The notes: generated from the letters alone by a model not told the origin. 64,000 nucleotides of DNA from Trichosphaerium sp. ATCC 40318 (GCA_038496445.1 JALMLS010000207.1:1-64000), one strand, 5' to 3'; positions 9,736-19,938 are shown, counted from the stretch's first letter. Made by a program: numbers and translations.

Positions 9736-12700
9736 TTATTGTTGGGATTTTTTTGAAGTTCTTCGCCTCTTTTGCGGTGGCTCTTCACTAGACTTGGGTG
9801 GATCTTTGTCAACGTCCATAAAATCCTCTGCGTCTTCTTCCGAGGTGCGTTTACGTTTCAGAGACCTTGTTAGCAAGAATTGTTGTCCCAGGTCAAATTC
9901 CCCACCAGCTTGCTCCAAATAGTGGCGTTGCACTATGTCACATGAGTACTTTGCACATTTGGACAAACACAACTGCAACAAAAAAAAAAAAAAAAAAAAA
10001 CTGTCGTACGTTTCTGTAGCACGGGCAAATACTCTTTGGGAAAACACATCATAGCCATTGCCATTTCTACATTTTGTTGGGTTTTAGAGTCCTTGAACGA
10101 TACCAGACCATCATGGACATAGGGTACCATAGCTTTAGCAACATTTAGTTTTAGTATTGGTAAACTCAACATTGCACTGGTCAAAGGCCCAGTAATAGGC
10201 GTTGTAACAGCTGTTCCATGTGCAGCTGATTGTACATCTTCTTCTTGTTGCTGTTGCACGTCCTTCTGATGAGTATCTGGTGTCTCAGCTTGTATCTGTT
10301 GGGTTGGTTTTTGTGTGGTAGGCAAACTGGGCGTTGTAGGAGCTGTTCCGTGTGCAGCTGATTGTACATACAGTGGTAAATTTAAATCGGGGTTTTTAAG
10401 GGATTCCGTCTTAAAATCCTAAGGATTTATAAGCGGAAAATCTCTTCCTTTATTCCTATGGAATCCGGACGGAATTCCCTATGGAATCCAAATGGAATTC
10501 CCTATGGAATCCGGATGGAATTCCTTAAAGAATCTGGACGGAATTCCTTAAGGATTAACAACGGAATTCCCAATGGATTTTTTATGAAATTCCAAACAAA
10601 TTACAATATTTACATCAAGTTTTGTAGCACAAAATTCGTTTTATTTACCAATGATAATTTAGTTACGAAACGCAAATGTTCCACACGCTATCGTGTACAG
10701 GTCAAACTCATCAAATCTTTCCAATCTTTGGCCAAGAATTTTATCGCACCTGGTATTGCAATCATAAATTGCTAATAACGCATTCGTAGAAGCTAAAATA
10801 AGAAAAGAGTAGTTTTTTGATAAATTAAATGGAAATAACCTTCAAAAACAACGTACTTGAGATTAATGCCCTAAATGCGTGTCCTAGTGGTGTGTAAAGG
10901 CCTTTGAAATGCTTTACAAGCCTCAAAACGGATTAGTAAGCGATATAGAAATATCACTGCTAACGAAAATCACCAAAATACTTATCTCGCTTACTTTTTG
11001 ATTAAACGTCTTTTCGTTGTATCCATTGGTTTTCTACACCAATAAAAGGGTGACGATGTGGTTTACTAAAAAAAAACTTGGTTAGGTAAGGCTTTGATAG
11101 TTGTCGAAATAATGAATAATTTTGAATTTTCACCAAAAATATTTTTCAAAGGAATTCTCACAAAATCCATACGGAATTTCGTTAAAAATCCCTATGGAAT
11201 TCCATTAAAAATCCCAAGGGAATTCCCTACAAAATCCATATGGAATTCCGTTAAAAATCCCTTCAATTATTCCCGTTGATATGCTGCCAACATTTGCCAA
11301 TATTGTTGTTTGGGATTTTTTTACAAATCCCAAGGAATTCCTTATTTTAATGGAATATAGCAGAAATCCCATCAAAAATCCAATCGAAAATTCAGATTGC
11401 TTAGGGATTTTTTCCACAATTCCGCTAAAATCCTTAAAAAACACGGAATTTAACAGGATTCCAGAGGAAAATCCCGTTTTTAATTTACTACTGATCTTCT
11501 TCTTGTTGCTGTTGCACGTCCTTCTGATGAGTATCTGGTGTCTCAGCTTGTATCTGTTGGGTTGGTTTTTGTGTGGTAGGCAAACCTGACGTTGTAGGAG
11601 CTGTTCCGTGTGCAGTTGATTGTACATCTTCTTCTTGTTGCACGTTACCCTGAGCAAGATTTATCTCTATGGTCGGTTCTTGCGAAGCCGTTAAATCAGG
11701 CGTTGTAGGAGCTGCACCATGTGCAGCTGATTGTACATCTTCTTCTTGTTGTTGCACGCTATCCTGAGCATCTGTATCAAGATTTATCTCTCGGGTTGGT
11801 TCTCGTGAAACTGTTGTAGCAGCTGGTGAAGATGGCACATTTGTTGTCCTACGATGTTGTTCTGGATTTTGAGCTCTGTCTTCATCTTGTTCTTTTTGTT
11901 GGTTTTCTTGTGTTGGAGCAGGTGCATTTGTAGGAGTGGTAGCATTGTTACCTTTAGTGGTGGCAGCGGCAATGGCTTGAGCAGCGGCACGAGCTTCAGC
12001 AGCAGCAGCAGCGACACGAGCTTCGGCAGCGGCAATGGCTTGAGCAGCGGCACGAGCTTCAGCAGCGGCAGCAGCAGCAACATGGCGAGAATTGACATCT
12101 GTTGGTGGAGGATCAGCAGCGGCATCTGGTTGAGGGCTGGGCTCATGTGGTGGAAGATTAGTAGTGGCATCTGGTTGAGGGTTGGGTTCATGAGGAGGAT
12201 TAGCAGTGGCATCTGGTTGAGGGTTGGGTTCATGAGGAGGATTAGCAGTGGCATCTGGTTGAGGGTTGGGTTCATGAGGAGGATTAGCAGTGGCATCTGG
12301 TTGAGGGTTGGGCTCATGAGGAGGATTAGCAGTGGCATCTGGTTGAGGGTTGGGTTCATGAAGAGGATTAGCAGCGGCATCTGGTTGAGGATTGGGTTCA
12401 TGTGGTGGACCATGTGCATCACGCTGACGACGAAGACGATGACGATGATTAGGAGGGGGTTGGTTATTGTCGATAATAGTGAAACGAAAGTCAGGATTGC
12501 TCAGCCTAAAACGTGCAAGAGCAGCATTGAATGAAGCATTCATATGCCGAGTATCACGAGACCCATCAGGCATAATCCGTTGCTTGTGAATAACATCTAA
12601 ATCATCAGCCATCATATGTTTCTCATCGCTATCAGGTGTACTATAGTCCTCTGAACTGTCGGAACTGTCGTCACTGCCTCCCAAATGATAGGTGGGTCAA

Positions 12701-12788
12701 CATAGCCTGAAGGCATGTCTCCATCCCACTGTGGGTATTCATCAATGTGTTTTGTTGACTCTACCATCCTTTTAATGGTGGCTGCCAT
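9736..12788 (-). CDS. Element gene A, copy X: low-complexity acidic/Pro-Gln protein, split by MITE1
   Basis: Read on the minus strand, an ATG at 12788 starts MAATIKRMVESTKHIDEYPQ. The frame then slips by one base near 12684 and continues as GGSDDSSDSSEDYSTPDSDE. An alanine-rich stretch and a minisatellite-encoded repeat of PHEPNPQPDATAN follow. Next come two or more longer repeats with VQSAAHGTAPTT and QAETPDTHQKDVQQQQEED. MITE1 interrupts the gene at 11493-10371. Beyond it the gene continues with MAMAMMCFPKEYLPVLQKRT, an intron with a long T/A run (about 9975-10005), and a basic nuclear-signal-like end SLKRKRTSEEDAEDF to PPQKRRRTSKKSQQ at 9736. No catalytic domain is recognised. The start lies only nine bases from the junction with AGXT-like sequence. 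Confidence 0.55.
10371..11493. mobile_element. MITE1: 1.1-kb TIR insertion inside gene A
   Basis: Ends read CAGTGGTAAATTTAAATCGG at 10371 and, in reverse complement, CAGTAGTAAATTAAAAACGG ending at 11493. The gene A repeat VQSAAHG...EEDVQ shows what the empty site looked like (GTACATCTTCTTC), so the insertion and an AT at the junction can be read directly. The interior is full of GGAATTCC palindromes flanked by TAAGGA or TATGGA. It has no coding capacity I can support. The first 20 or so bases and the TTTTTAAGG motif resemble the larger element's own termini, so MITE1 is probably a relative of X and Y. Confidence 0.8.
12120..12405 (-). repeat. 42-bp coding minisatellite
   Basis: Six to seven copies of a 42-bp unit encode the 14-residue repeat PHEPNPQPDATANP on the minus strand. 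Copies differ by only a few bases, for example TCATGAGG versus TCATGTGG. The repeat keeps frame, so it lengthens the gene A protein without breaking it. Confidence 0.85.
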
Positions 12789-12796
12789 GTGATACC

Positions 12797-14487
12797 TGTT
12801 GATAAAATTAAAACGCTAAAAAGACGTTGATTTATGCAAGACGTACTATGGCACGTTCTGATGCCATTGAAACAGATAGACCTTCGATTAAGGTAAAAGA
12901 CGTTACGAAAGTTTTTAAGAAAACTTACTGGAGGAACGCCAAGAGCTTTCTGGCTTGCAGTCATTACGTAATCGATACCCATTCATCCATTCGCAACTCT
13001 TCTCCAGCTAATTAAATTTTAGAAATTCATGTATCTTAAGTTGATTACCTGATGCACAGACCCATCAACTATAATTAATGTATCTGGTGATACTTCTTTA
13101 CAACTGCAGCAACGATTTCACATCTAAACTTTGTTAAGCGTGATTCACGTGTAAAGGTTTACCCGCTAGTACTCCAGTACTGGTATCAACATGGGTTATC
13201 GTAACGCCACGATACTTCTTACTCGATAGAGCTTTCTATTTACAGTGTTTGCGTTGTTTTTTACCTAATGATCACTTGAACAATTAAAACAACTCGTACC
13301 TTTATATCTTCCATTGATGAAAAGTTCCAGCAGGTCCTTGACTATATCTGCATTTACATTGTATGATTTGAACTAACGATACTTTTTGCACAAAACAACA
13401 AACTGATTATACGTTTCACGCACGTGTTCAAAAATCGTCACCGAACTATTTTGTAACTGTCATACAACAAAAAAAAACGCTTTAAAAAGGTCACGTACGT
13501 ATCCTGAGCTAATGATAAGAGCGTCGCTGTCCTTTTGGAAAGAAAAAGTTACAAACACTTTTTGTAAAATAGCTAAATACATACTTGTTCAAACAATTAA
13601 CTACAGTTGCATCCCATCCTAAGGTGCCTATTCGTTTATTAGACGATGTTTACTGAGTTTTTTAATGTACCTGAGGCTGAAATTACAAACGTTTGCCCTT
13701 TTTTACAGCAAAATACCTTCTATACATCATAAGCTACAGTCAGCGTAAACAACCAGTACCTAGGTTTATTAACAACTTCAGAGAAGATTTTAATGAATAC
13801 AGCGATACGTGGCTCTCTGGCGCCTTCCTAGGCGACTTGTCATTTGTTTTTAGTGAAAATGACATAAACATACCTAGCGCTTCGAGAACTTGTGGATCGA
13901 CCTCGATTCCTGTATCATTAAAATAGGGCTTGAAGATGCGCTCATGATTGTTTAGAATGGATGAAAAGTCAAAAATAGTCAAAGAAATAAAGACTTCGAA
14001 ATTATTATTATATTTTATTAACGTCAACGGTCTTCCTTTCGGAAAACCTAAGTTCTACTGTCCACTAAGACACTACAAGAGGTAAACTCTGAACTTCTAG
14101 ACGCAGCCAGGTTATTATGGCACTGATAAAAAAAAAGGGGAAAAAACAAGAAAGATACAATATACAGAAAAGAGACAGGTGACCTAGAGTTTCAAACAGT
14201 GTGAGACCATTATGCCATAAACTTATAATAGTGAACCATGCTAAACGTAAGCTTCTAACCTAACTTCTCCATACTAACTTCAACTATAAAAAGGAAAGCC
14301 CGTAAGAATAGAAACAAATGTAAAAGAAAGAAAGAGGAGAAATTTCAAGATACTAAAGACCTAAGATATTTCTAATATTGTCATTAGCCAATGCAAAAAC
14401 CCTCGGCCCTAGGTAACGCCCACCGATTTCTTATATGTGAAATCTTTCTTACAACGTGAAATAATATCTTCTATATAATAAAGCAAT
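12797..14487 (-). pseudogene. Second, partial copy of the AGXT 5' region
   Basis: Direct repeat of about 5052-6790. It contains the AGXT exons from [10 protein letters not shown] to [11 protein letters not shown] plus the upstream flank, then ends at an intron acceptor (ATCAACAG) where gene A sequence starts. It is broken in many places: PGPIEV is lost because GGTCCTGG became [13 protein letters not shown] is shifted by a lost G, and VKSVAAV by another. Nearly all differences from the outer copy are single-base losses at GG, CC or TT, with few substitutions. That pattern fits a poorly corrected consensus of the same locus (other haplotype or misjoin) better than an old pseudogene. Confidence 0.75.
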
Positions 14488-14648
14488 CAGTACCAATTTC
14501 AAATATGGATTTTTAAGGAATTCCATATGATTTGGTAGACTTATTATTCATTGTTTTGTAGTTGAAAAATACTAGCCTTTTAGACATGATTTCCATATGT
14601 AAATAAACAAAATTAGTTCTTATTAATTCAAATATAAGGTAGAATTCC
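14488..14648 (+). repeat. Terminal inverted repeat, left end of Y
   Basis: Same sequence and direction as the left end of X at 6791, with a few single-base losses. It is joined to the interior of MITE1 at a shared GAATTCC. Its inverted partner is at 19783-19938. Confidence 0.8.
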
Positions 14649-15436
14649 GTATGGATTTTGTGAGAATTCCTTTGAAAAATATTTTGTGAAAATTCAAAAT
14701 TATTCATTATTTCGACAACTATCAAAGCCTTACCTAACCAAGTTTTTTTTTAGTAAACCACATCGTCACCCTTTTATTGGTGTAGAAAACCAATGGATAC
14801 AACGAAAAGACGTTTAATCAAAAAGTAAGCGAGATAAGTATTTTGTGATTTTCGTTAGCAGTGATATTTCTATATCGCTTACTAATCCGTTTTGAGGCTT
14901 GTAAGCATTTCAAAGGCCTTTACACACCACTAGGACACGCATTTAGGGCATTAATCTCAAGTACGTTGTTTTTGAAGGTTATTTCCATTAATTTATCAAA
15001 AACTACTCTTTTCTTATTTTAGCTTCTACGAATGCGTTATTAGCAATTTATGATTGCAATACCAGGTGCGATAAAATTCTTGGCCAAAGATTGGAAAGAT
15101 TTGATGAGTTTGACCTTACACGATAGCGTGTGAACATTGCGTTTCGTAACTAAATTATCATTGGTAAATAAAACGAATTTTGTGCTACAAAACTTGATGT
15201 AAATATTGTAATTTTTTGGAATTTCATAAAAAATCCATTGGAATTCCGTTGTTAATCCTTAAGGAATTCCGTCCAGATTCTTTAAGGAATTCCATCCGGA
15301 TCCATAGGGAATTCCATTGGATTCCATAGGGAATTCCGTCCGGATTCCATAGGAATAAAGGAAGAGATTTTCCGCTTATAAATCCTTAGGATTTTAAGAC
15401 GGAATCCTTAAAAACCCCGATTTAAATTTACCACTG
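14642..15436 (-). mobile_element. Partial MITE1 in copy Y
   Basis: Reverse complement of about 10371-11165, ending in the intact terminus ...TTTACCACTG at 15436. The other end of MITE1 is missing because of the internal deletion of Y. Since both arms carry MITE1 at the same place, it inserted before X and Y diverged. Confidence 0.75.
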
Positions 15437-16064
15437 TATGTACAATCAGCTGCACACGAACAGCTCCTACAACGCCCAGTTTGCCTACCACACAAAACCA
15501 ACCCAACAGATACAAGCTGAGACACCAGATACTCATCAGAAGGACGTGCAACAGCAACAAGAAGAAGATGTACAATCAGCTGCACATGAACAGCTGTTAC
15601 AACGCCTATTACTAGTTTGACCAGTGCAATGTTGAGTTTACCAATACAAAAACTAGATGTTGATAAAGCTATGGTACCCTATGTCCATGATGGTCTGGTA
15701 TCGTTCAAGGACTCTAAAACCCAACAAAATGTAGAAATGGCAATGGCTATGATGTGTTTTCCCAAAGAGTATTTGCCCATGCTACAGAAACGTACGACAG
15801 TTTTTTTTTTTTTTTTTTTTGTTGCAGTTGTGTTTGTCCAAATGTGCAAAGTACTCATGTGACATAGTGCAACGCCGCTATTTGGAGCAAGCTGGTGGGG
15901 AATTTGACCTGGGACAACAATTCTTGCTAACGAGGTCTCTGAAACGTAAACGCACCTCGGAAGAAGACGCAGAGGATTTTATGGACGTTGACAAAGATCC
16001 ACCCAAGTCTAGTGAAGAGCCACCGCAAAAGAGGCGAAGAACTTCAAAAAAATCCCAACAATAA
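15437..16064 (+). pseudogene. Element gene A, copy Y: 3' remnant
   Basis: Counterpart of 9736-10370. The first part is frameshifted by lost G bases (CACACGAAC where X has CACACGGAAC). The later part is open: MVPYVHDGLVSFKDSK, MAMAMMCFPKEYLP, then a T-run intron (about 15800-15820) and the basic tail SLKRKRTSEEDAEDF ending at 16064. It lacks the start, acidic domain and minisatellite, so it cannot make the whole protein. Confidence 0.65.
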
Positions 16065-16081
16065 AATAATGTATTTTCATA

Positions 16082-16270
16082 TTATTTTATTGTTCTTACT
16101 TTTTTTTTCACTTTCAAGTTTTCTGGTAATTCCACAGTAGATCCACGTGAGTTTTCACGGAGTTTCATAGGAAAGGTAATGCCAGTTTGAACTAGCTGTT
16201 GTTTGGGCTTTAGCACAAGCAGTGTTTTTTTTTTCTTTTTGAGAACTTCTAAGAATTTCTTAGAGCTCAC
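16082..16270 (-). CDS. Possible element gene C, last exon (copy Y)
   Basis: Mirror of 9530-9718 with the same 62-residue basic translation. Both copies keep the palindromic double poly(A)-signal block between this stop and the gene A stop (here about 16055-16090). No start codon or upstream exon could be fixed. Confidence 0.3.
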   Translation of the reverse strand: MSSKKFLEVLKKKKKTLLVLKPKQQLVQTGITFPMKLRENSRGSTVELPENLKVKKKVRTIK

Positions 16271-16327
16271 ACTGCTCTTTGCCTACCAAACGTTTTAGAA
16301 CGCGTGAATCACCCCCACAAGAGCAGC

Positions 16328-18423
16328 ATGTCCCAACCAAAGCCCAAGAAGACACTGGAGTACCAACATATGGCCAAAACGATGGCTGCTCAGCAAAAGC
16401 AGGTGTATGGTACGTTACAATGTGCTTGTAAGCAAGCTTTTAACTTGTAACCTTTAGACAGCATTCAAGTGGTGTTGAATAGAATGAGTGAACAGACGAC
16501 GATGCTATTGTCAATACAAAAGGCTAGCAAATCCCATAATGCTGAGATACAGAAGCTAAAAGTCGAACTACAGCAACTGCTTAAACAGTTGGACAAAAAC
16601 CAAGACGAAATTCCTTTGGTACGATTACTTTTTTTTTCAAAATTCTTACTAATCTTGTAACCCATTTTAGCCGTTCAAAAAAGCAGTAATTAAAAGGTAT
16701 CTTTGGTACTGTCACTCGTACACGACCATGCTGGATGACCACTGCTTGAAGAAAGAGATAAATGAGCTGGCGCTGTGTAATATGAATAGACCAGTTCGTG
16801 TTAAGGATCTAGCACAACTAGATGTGTTCAGAACTAAGACTGTGTTCCATAAATCGGCAAGAACTATTAACAAGCTGTTACACTATGAGTTCAAAAACAA
16901 GAATGTCAAAGAAGAAGCGTTGCTAGATATGGATTTGTTGGGTACTCTTTTTCTTTGTTTTTTTTTAGGTCAACTGACACACGTTTAGTGCACAAGTGTT
17001 GGAACATTGCCCACGCTTTGATATCATCTGACCATGAACCCAAGCAAGACTATGCCGCCATGCAGATCTTTTACAAACATGTACAAAACTGACACTGATT
17101 TGAATAACCTTGGTATAGAAAATAAGAAAGGAGTTTGGCAAGTGGGCAACTGGAAAAGTAACGGATGAGTCTGTATCTGCCGAGTATTCAAAACTCATAA
17201 CCGAGTTTCCAAGATTTGAAAGAATAGCGAATGACCCTAACTACAGGCACCCAGATCTTTTGACTGCTCAGAACAGTGCGGCTGAAGCGGTATCCTAATG
17301 CTCTTTACATTATATGCACCTAACGCTCCATTCTAATAGGCTATATTGCTAGAAGATGGTTCAGGAGTAGTGGTGGACTTGCAGTCAGCGGGGTCGCGCA
17401 TGGAAGCTGGTAATAAAGGGTATTCTTTGCCTGGGTTCAATGATCACATTAGCCTCCCGCCAGAACCAGGCGTTGTGAGCCAGGACAGTGTTGTGGAGAG
17501 TCCTGTTGTACTTGCACTACTTTTGAATTCCACACCTAACGCCTTTGTTTTTGTAGTTCAAGTTGTTTGCTAACGAAGAGGTGGAAATTGGCAGGAACAA
17601 AGTGAAGCTGTTGGACTGTTTGCCACTCTTTTGCGAGGATTACATCTTTACCATGGATGCTCTTTTGGCTTTTTTGCACAACGATACACAATACACGCTA
17701 GTAGCTAAAGCACCTATTCTTCAGGGAAACTTTGTACGTTCCATGTGTTAAATGAAGGCGGTGACACTGACACTTTTATGCTGCAGAATGAACACAACTT
17801 GGATGAAGACTGTACCTCAATCTTTGTTGTTCCTCTATGCTACACTAACACCAGTGTTTGTGTTTGTGAACACCCTACTTTGGAAAAGTACGATGCGAAT
17901 GCACAGTGGCACTGGTCCATGTTGGTTTTTTATAAAGGCTCCTTTTCTTTTGTGGGTACGTACTGATTAAATGTCTTTGGCTTTGCAATAAACTTATTTT
18001 GTTTTAGCCAGAAAGAACTTGATGGATAATGCGTGTGTAGCTGTGAGGAAGCACTTTACTATAGATGAACAAAAAGACATTCACCAGGTCACATTTTCGG
18101 GCAATGCATCTCCTGGCGCATCAGCGCTCATACTCCTTAAAGCTGTTTGCTATGATTGGATTAAAACATGTGATACTGACAAGAACGCTATCAGAGTTTC
18201 AGGCACATACAAACAGCGTAAAGACTTGACTCAGAAAATACATCACCACACTGGCATTGACATCTGCTCCAAGTATCCTCATTGTGCGTTGTTGTTTTGC
18301 AATTGCAAGTGTTTGATGCTGATGCTTATTTTTTTAGTGCAACACAATAAATGGACTGTAGATTATTTGCACGATCAACTGGAGCAACATTCAGATTATT
18401 TCATCTTGCCTGTAAACCCTTGA
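16328..18423 (+). CDS. Element gene B, copy Y
   Basis: ATG at 16328 (MSQPKPKKTLEYQHMAKTM), stop at 18421-18423. Exons and short introns match copy X, for example the intron GTACTC...TTTTAG after LLDMDLL and the one starting GTACGTACTG after YKGSFSFV. Substitutions from X include H for D after LDD, V for A in AQLDVF, and S for K in LQSAGSRM. The coiled coil, VPLCY and HWSMLVFY segments and the cysteine-free SGNASPGASAL are all kept. Two intact diverged copies suggest a functional protein. See copy X for the domain reasoning. Confidence 0.65.
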
Positions 18424-18738
18424 ATTGGTTTGTTTCTTAGAAAGTTTTTTGAACGACAGCTTGGAATACGATTTGCAATTGTAGTATTTAGTAATAAATA
18501 GAATTTTTATTTGTGGTTAATTCATACTTATTTTCAGCCTGAATTTTACCTTATTTTCCGCTGAATTCACACTTATTTTTCAGTCTGAATTCTACCTTAT
18601 TTTCCAGCTTAAATCTAGCTTGTTTTTGGGCTGAATTCACACTTATTTTTCTGTCTGAATTCTACCTTATTTTCCAACTTAAATCTAGCTTGTTTTTGGG
18701 CTGAATTCACGCTTATTTTTAAATATGAATTCTACCTT

Positions 18739-19667
18739 CAGGGCTGAAACTAAATAAGGCTTTTTTTGCAAAAGCCTTTTTTTTGCCACCAAATACAGCC
18801 TTATTTTTCACCAAATTGCCTTGTTTTTGCCAAAAAAAATGGGCAAATATGAGGCATTGCCTTGTAATTTTGGGCTTTGAAGCCTCATATTTGGGCCAAA
18901 TAGCAAGCAACTGGTTCACTAATTAGCCTTAAAATAGCCTGCATTGTTGGTCCAATAATGCCTCATTTTTTGTGCAACAATAAGGCATTTTTGCCCTCAA
19001 TTTTTGGGCATAACCCAGGCACCATATACTCATAAAACAAGGCTTTATATAGGCATACAATAGTGATTCATTTATTAAAGTACAGTACACAAAACACAAA
19101 AAACTTCAATGTCCTCCATGTGAAAAAAAACCTTTAGTTAAAAAAAAAAATTAACAAATTATTGGTATAATTTTCGCGGACTGGAAAAATGGTTTAAAGT
19201 ACCTATACTCCTGTTGTAGGTGTATTTGGGTGCTGCGGTTCGAATGGCGGTGGTTTCGTTAGAATCCATAAAATACTAAGAGCGTGGTGACGGCGTCTAT
19301 ATAAAACGTCAGTAGTAAATGAAAAAAAATGTTTAGAAAGTGTTGGTGTGGTGGAGACTTACCTTAAACCAATGTATCCTTAATGTACAATGTGTACACA
19401 ACCAATGCCTAATTGGTGCCTATAAATTTAAGGCTGGCAATGCATAAAAAAACTAGGGCAGGCATTGCCTAAAAAAAACAAGGCATTGCAACAATTAAGG
19501 CATTGCCCAACAAAACCTTATTTCAATGCCTGATTTTTGCCTTTTCTGCCATTGCCTTTGCAAAATCAGGCATTGCCATTTTTGCATGCCTGATTTTTGC
19601 CATCAATGCCTGATTTTAAAAAAATGCCTTCATATTTAAGGCAAAGCCTTGTTTAGTTTCAGCCCTG
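18739..19667. mobile_element. MITE2: 0.93-kb TIR insertion in the subterminal repeats of Y
   Basis: Starts CAGGGCTGAAACTAAATAAG and ends in CTTGTTTAGTTTCAGCCCTG. The empty site is preserved in arm X (CTACCTTGGTTTTC in reverse complement), while here it reads CTACCTT-element-TTGGTTTTC, a clean 2-bp TT duplication. The interior is dense in TGCCT and AGGCA words (AGGCATTGCC, TTTTTGCC) and has no convincing gene. Confidence 0.85.
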
Positions 19668-19782
19668 TTGGTTTTCAGTCTGAATTCTACCTTATTTTCC
19701 AGCTTAAATCTAGCTTGTTTTTGGGGCTGAATTCACGCTTATTTTCAATATGAATTCTACCTTGGTATTCATCTGGAATTCT

Positions 19783-19938
19783 ACCTTACTATTTGACATT
19801 AATTAAGAACTAATTTTGTTTATTTACATATGGAAATCATGTCTAAAAGGCTAGTACTTTTCAACTACAAAACAATGAATAATAAGTCTACCAAATCATA
19901 TGGAATTCCTTAAAAATCCATATTTGAAATTGGTACTG
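19783..19938 (-). repeat. Terminal inverted repeat, right end of Y
   Basis: Reverse complement of the left ends at 6791 and 14488, ending GAAATTGGTACTG at 19938. The host sequence resumes with ATGTTCC. Confidence 0.8.

Larger units (their letters stand above)
6791..12796 (-). mobile_element. TIR element copy X, truncated at its right side
   Basis: The left end at 6791 reads CAGTACCAATTTCAAATATG and is the reverse complement of the right end of copy Y at 19938. Inside are subterminal EcoRI-site repeats (6945-7270), gene B (-), a possible gene C (+), and gene A (-) split by MITE1. The family's inferred target duplication is AT (AT before 6791, AT after 19938). Instead of a second terminus, X stops at 12796 where AGXT-like sequence begins abruptly. 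Arm 6791-11170 is an inverted copy of most of 14642-19938. No transposase or integrase motif is recognised, so the class is unknown. The truncation may be real or an assembly join. Confidence 0.7.
14488..19938 (+). mobile_element. TIR element copy Y, with both termini, internally deleted
   Basis: Begins CAGTACCAATTTC at 14488 and ends in its reverse complement at 19938. Flanks are GCAAT on the left and ATGTTCC on the right, giving an AT duplication. It holds part of MITE1, the 3' part of gene A, gene C and all of gene B, now reading plus, and MITE2. Relative to X it is inverted and lacks the 5' part of gene A; the deletion joins two GAATTCC motifs at about 14642-14648. It could move only with help from a full-length relative. 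Confidence 0.75.

Noticed and set aside
11854-12534. 226-codon open frame on the plus strand opposite gene A
   Set aside because: It is the complement of the 42-bp coding minisatellite and alanine repeats; the translation (ISSGIWLRVGFMRR repeated) is a mirror of a stop-free repeat. The minus-strand reading has the conserved continuation in Y.
15394-15585. 63-codon minus-strand frame in copy Y
   Set aside because: Antisense of the gene A repeat; not conserved as a frame in copy X.
6791-19938. Polinton/Maverick or retroelement origin for the cluster
   Set aside because: No polymerase B, retroviral-type integrase, packaging ATPase, capsid or reverse transcriptase motif is visible, and the target duplication looks like 2 bp, not the 5-6 bp of Polintons.
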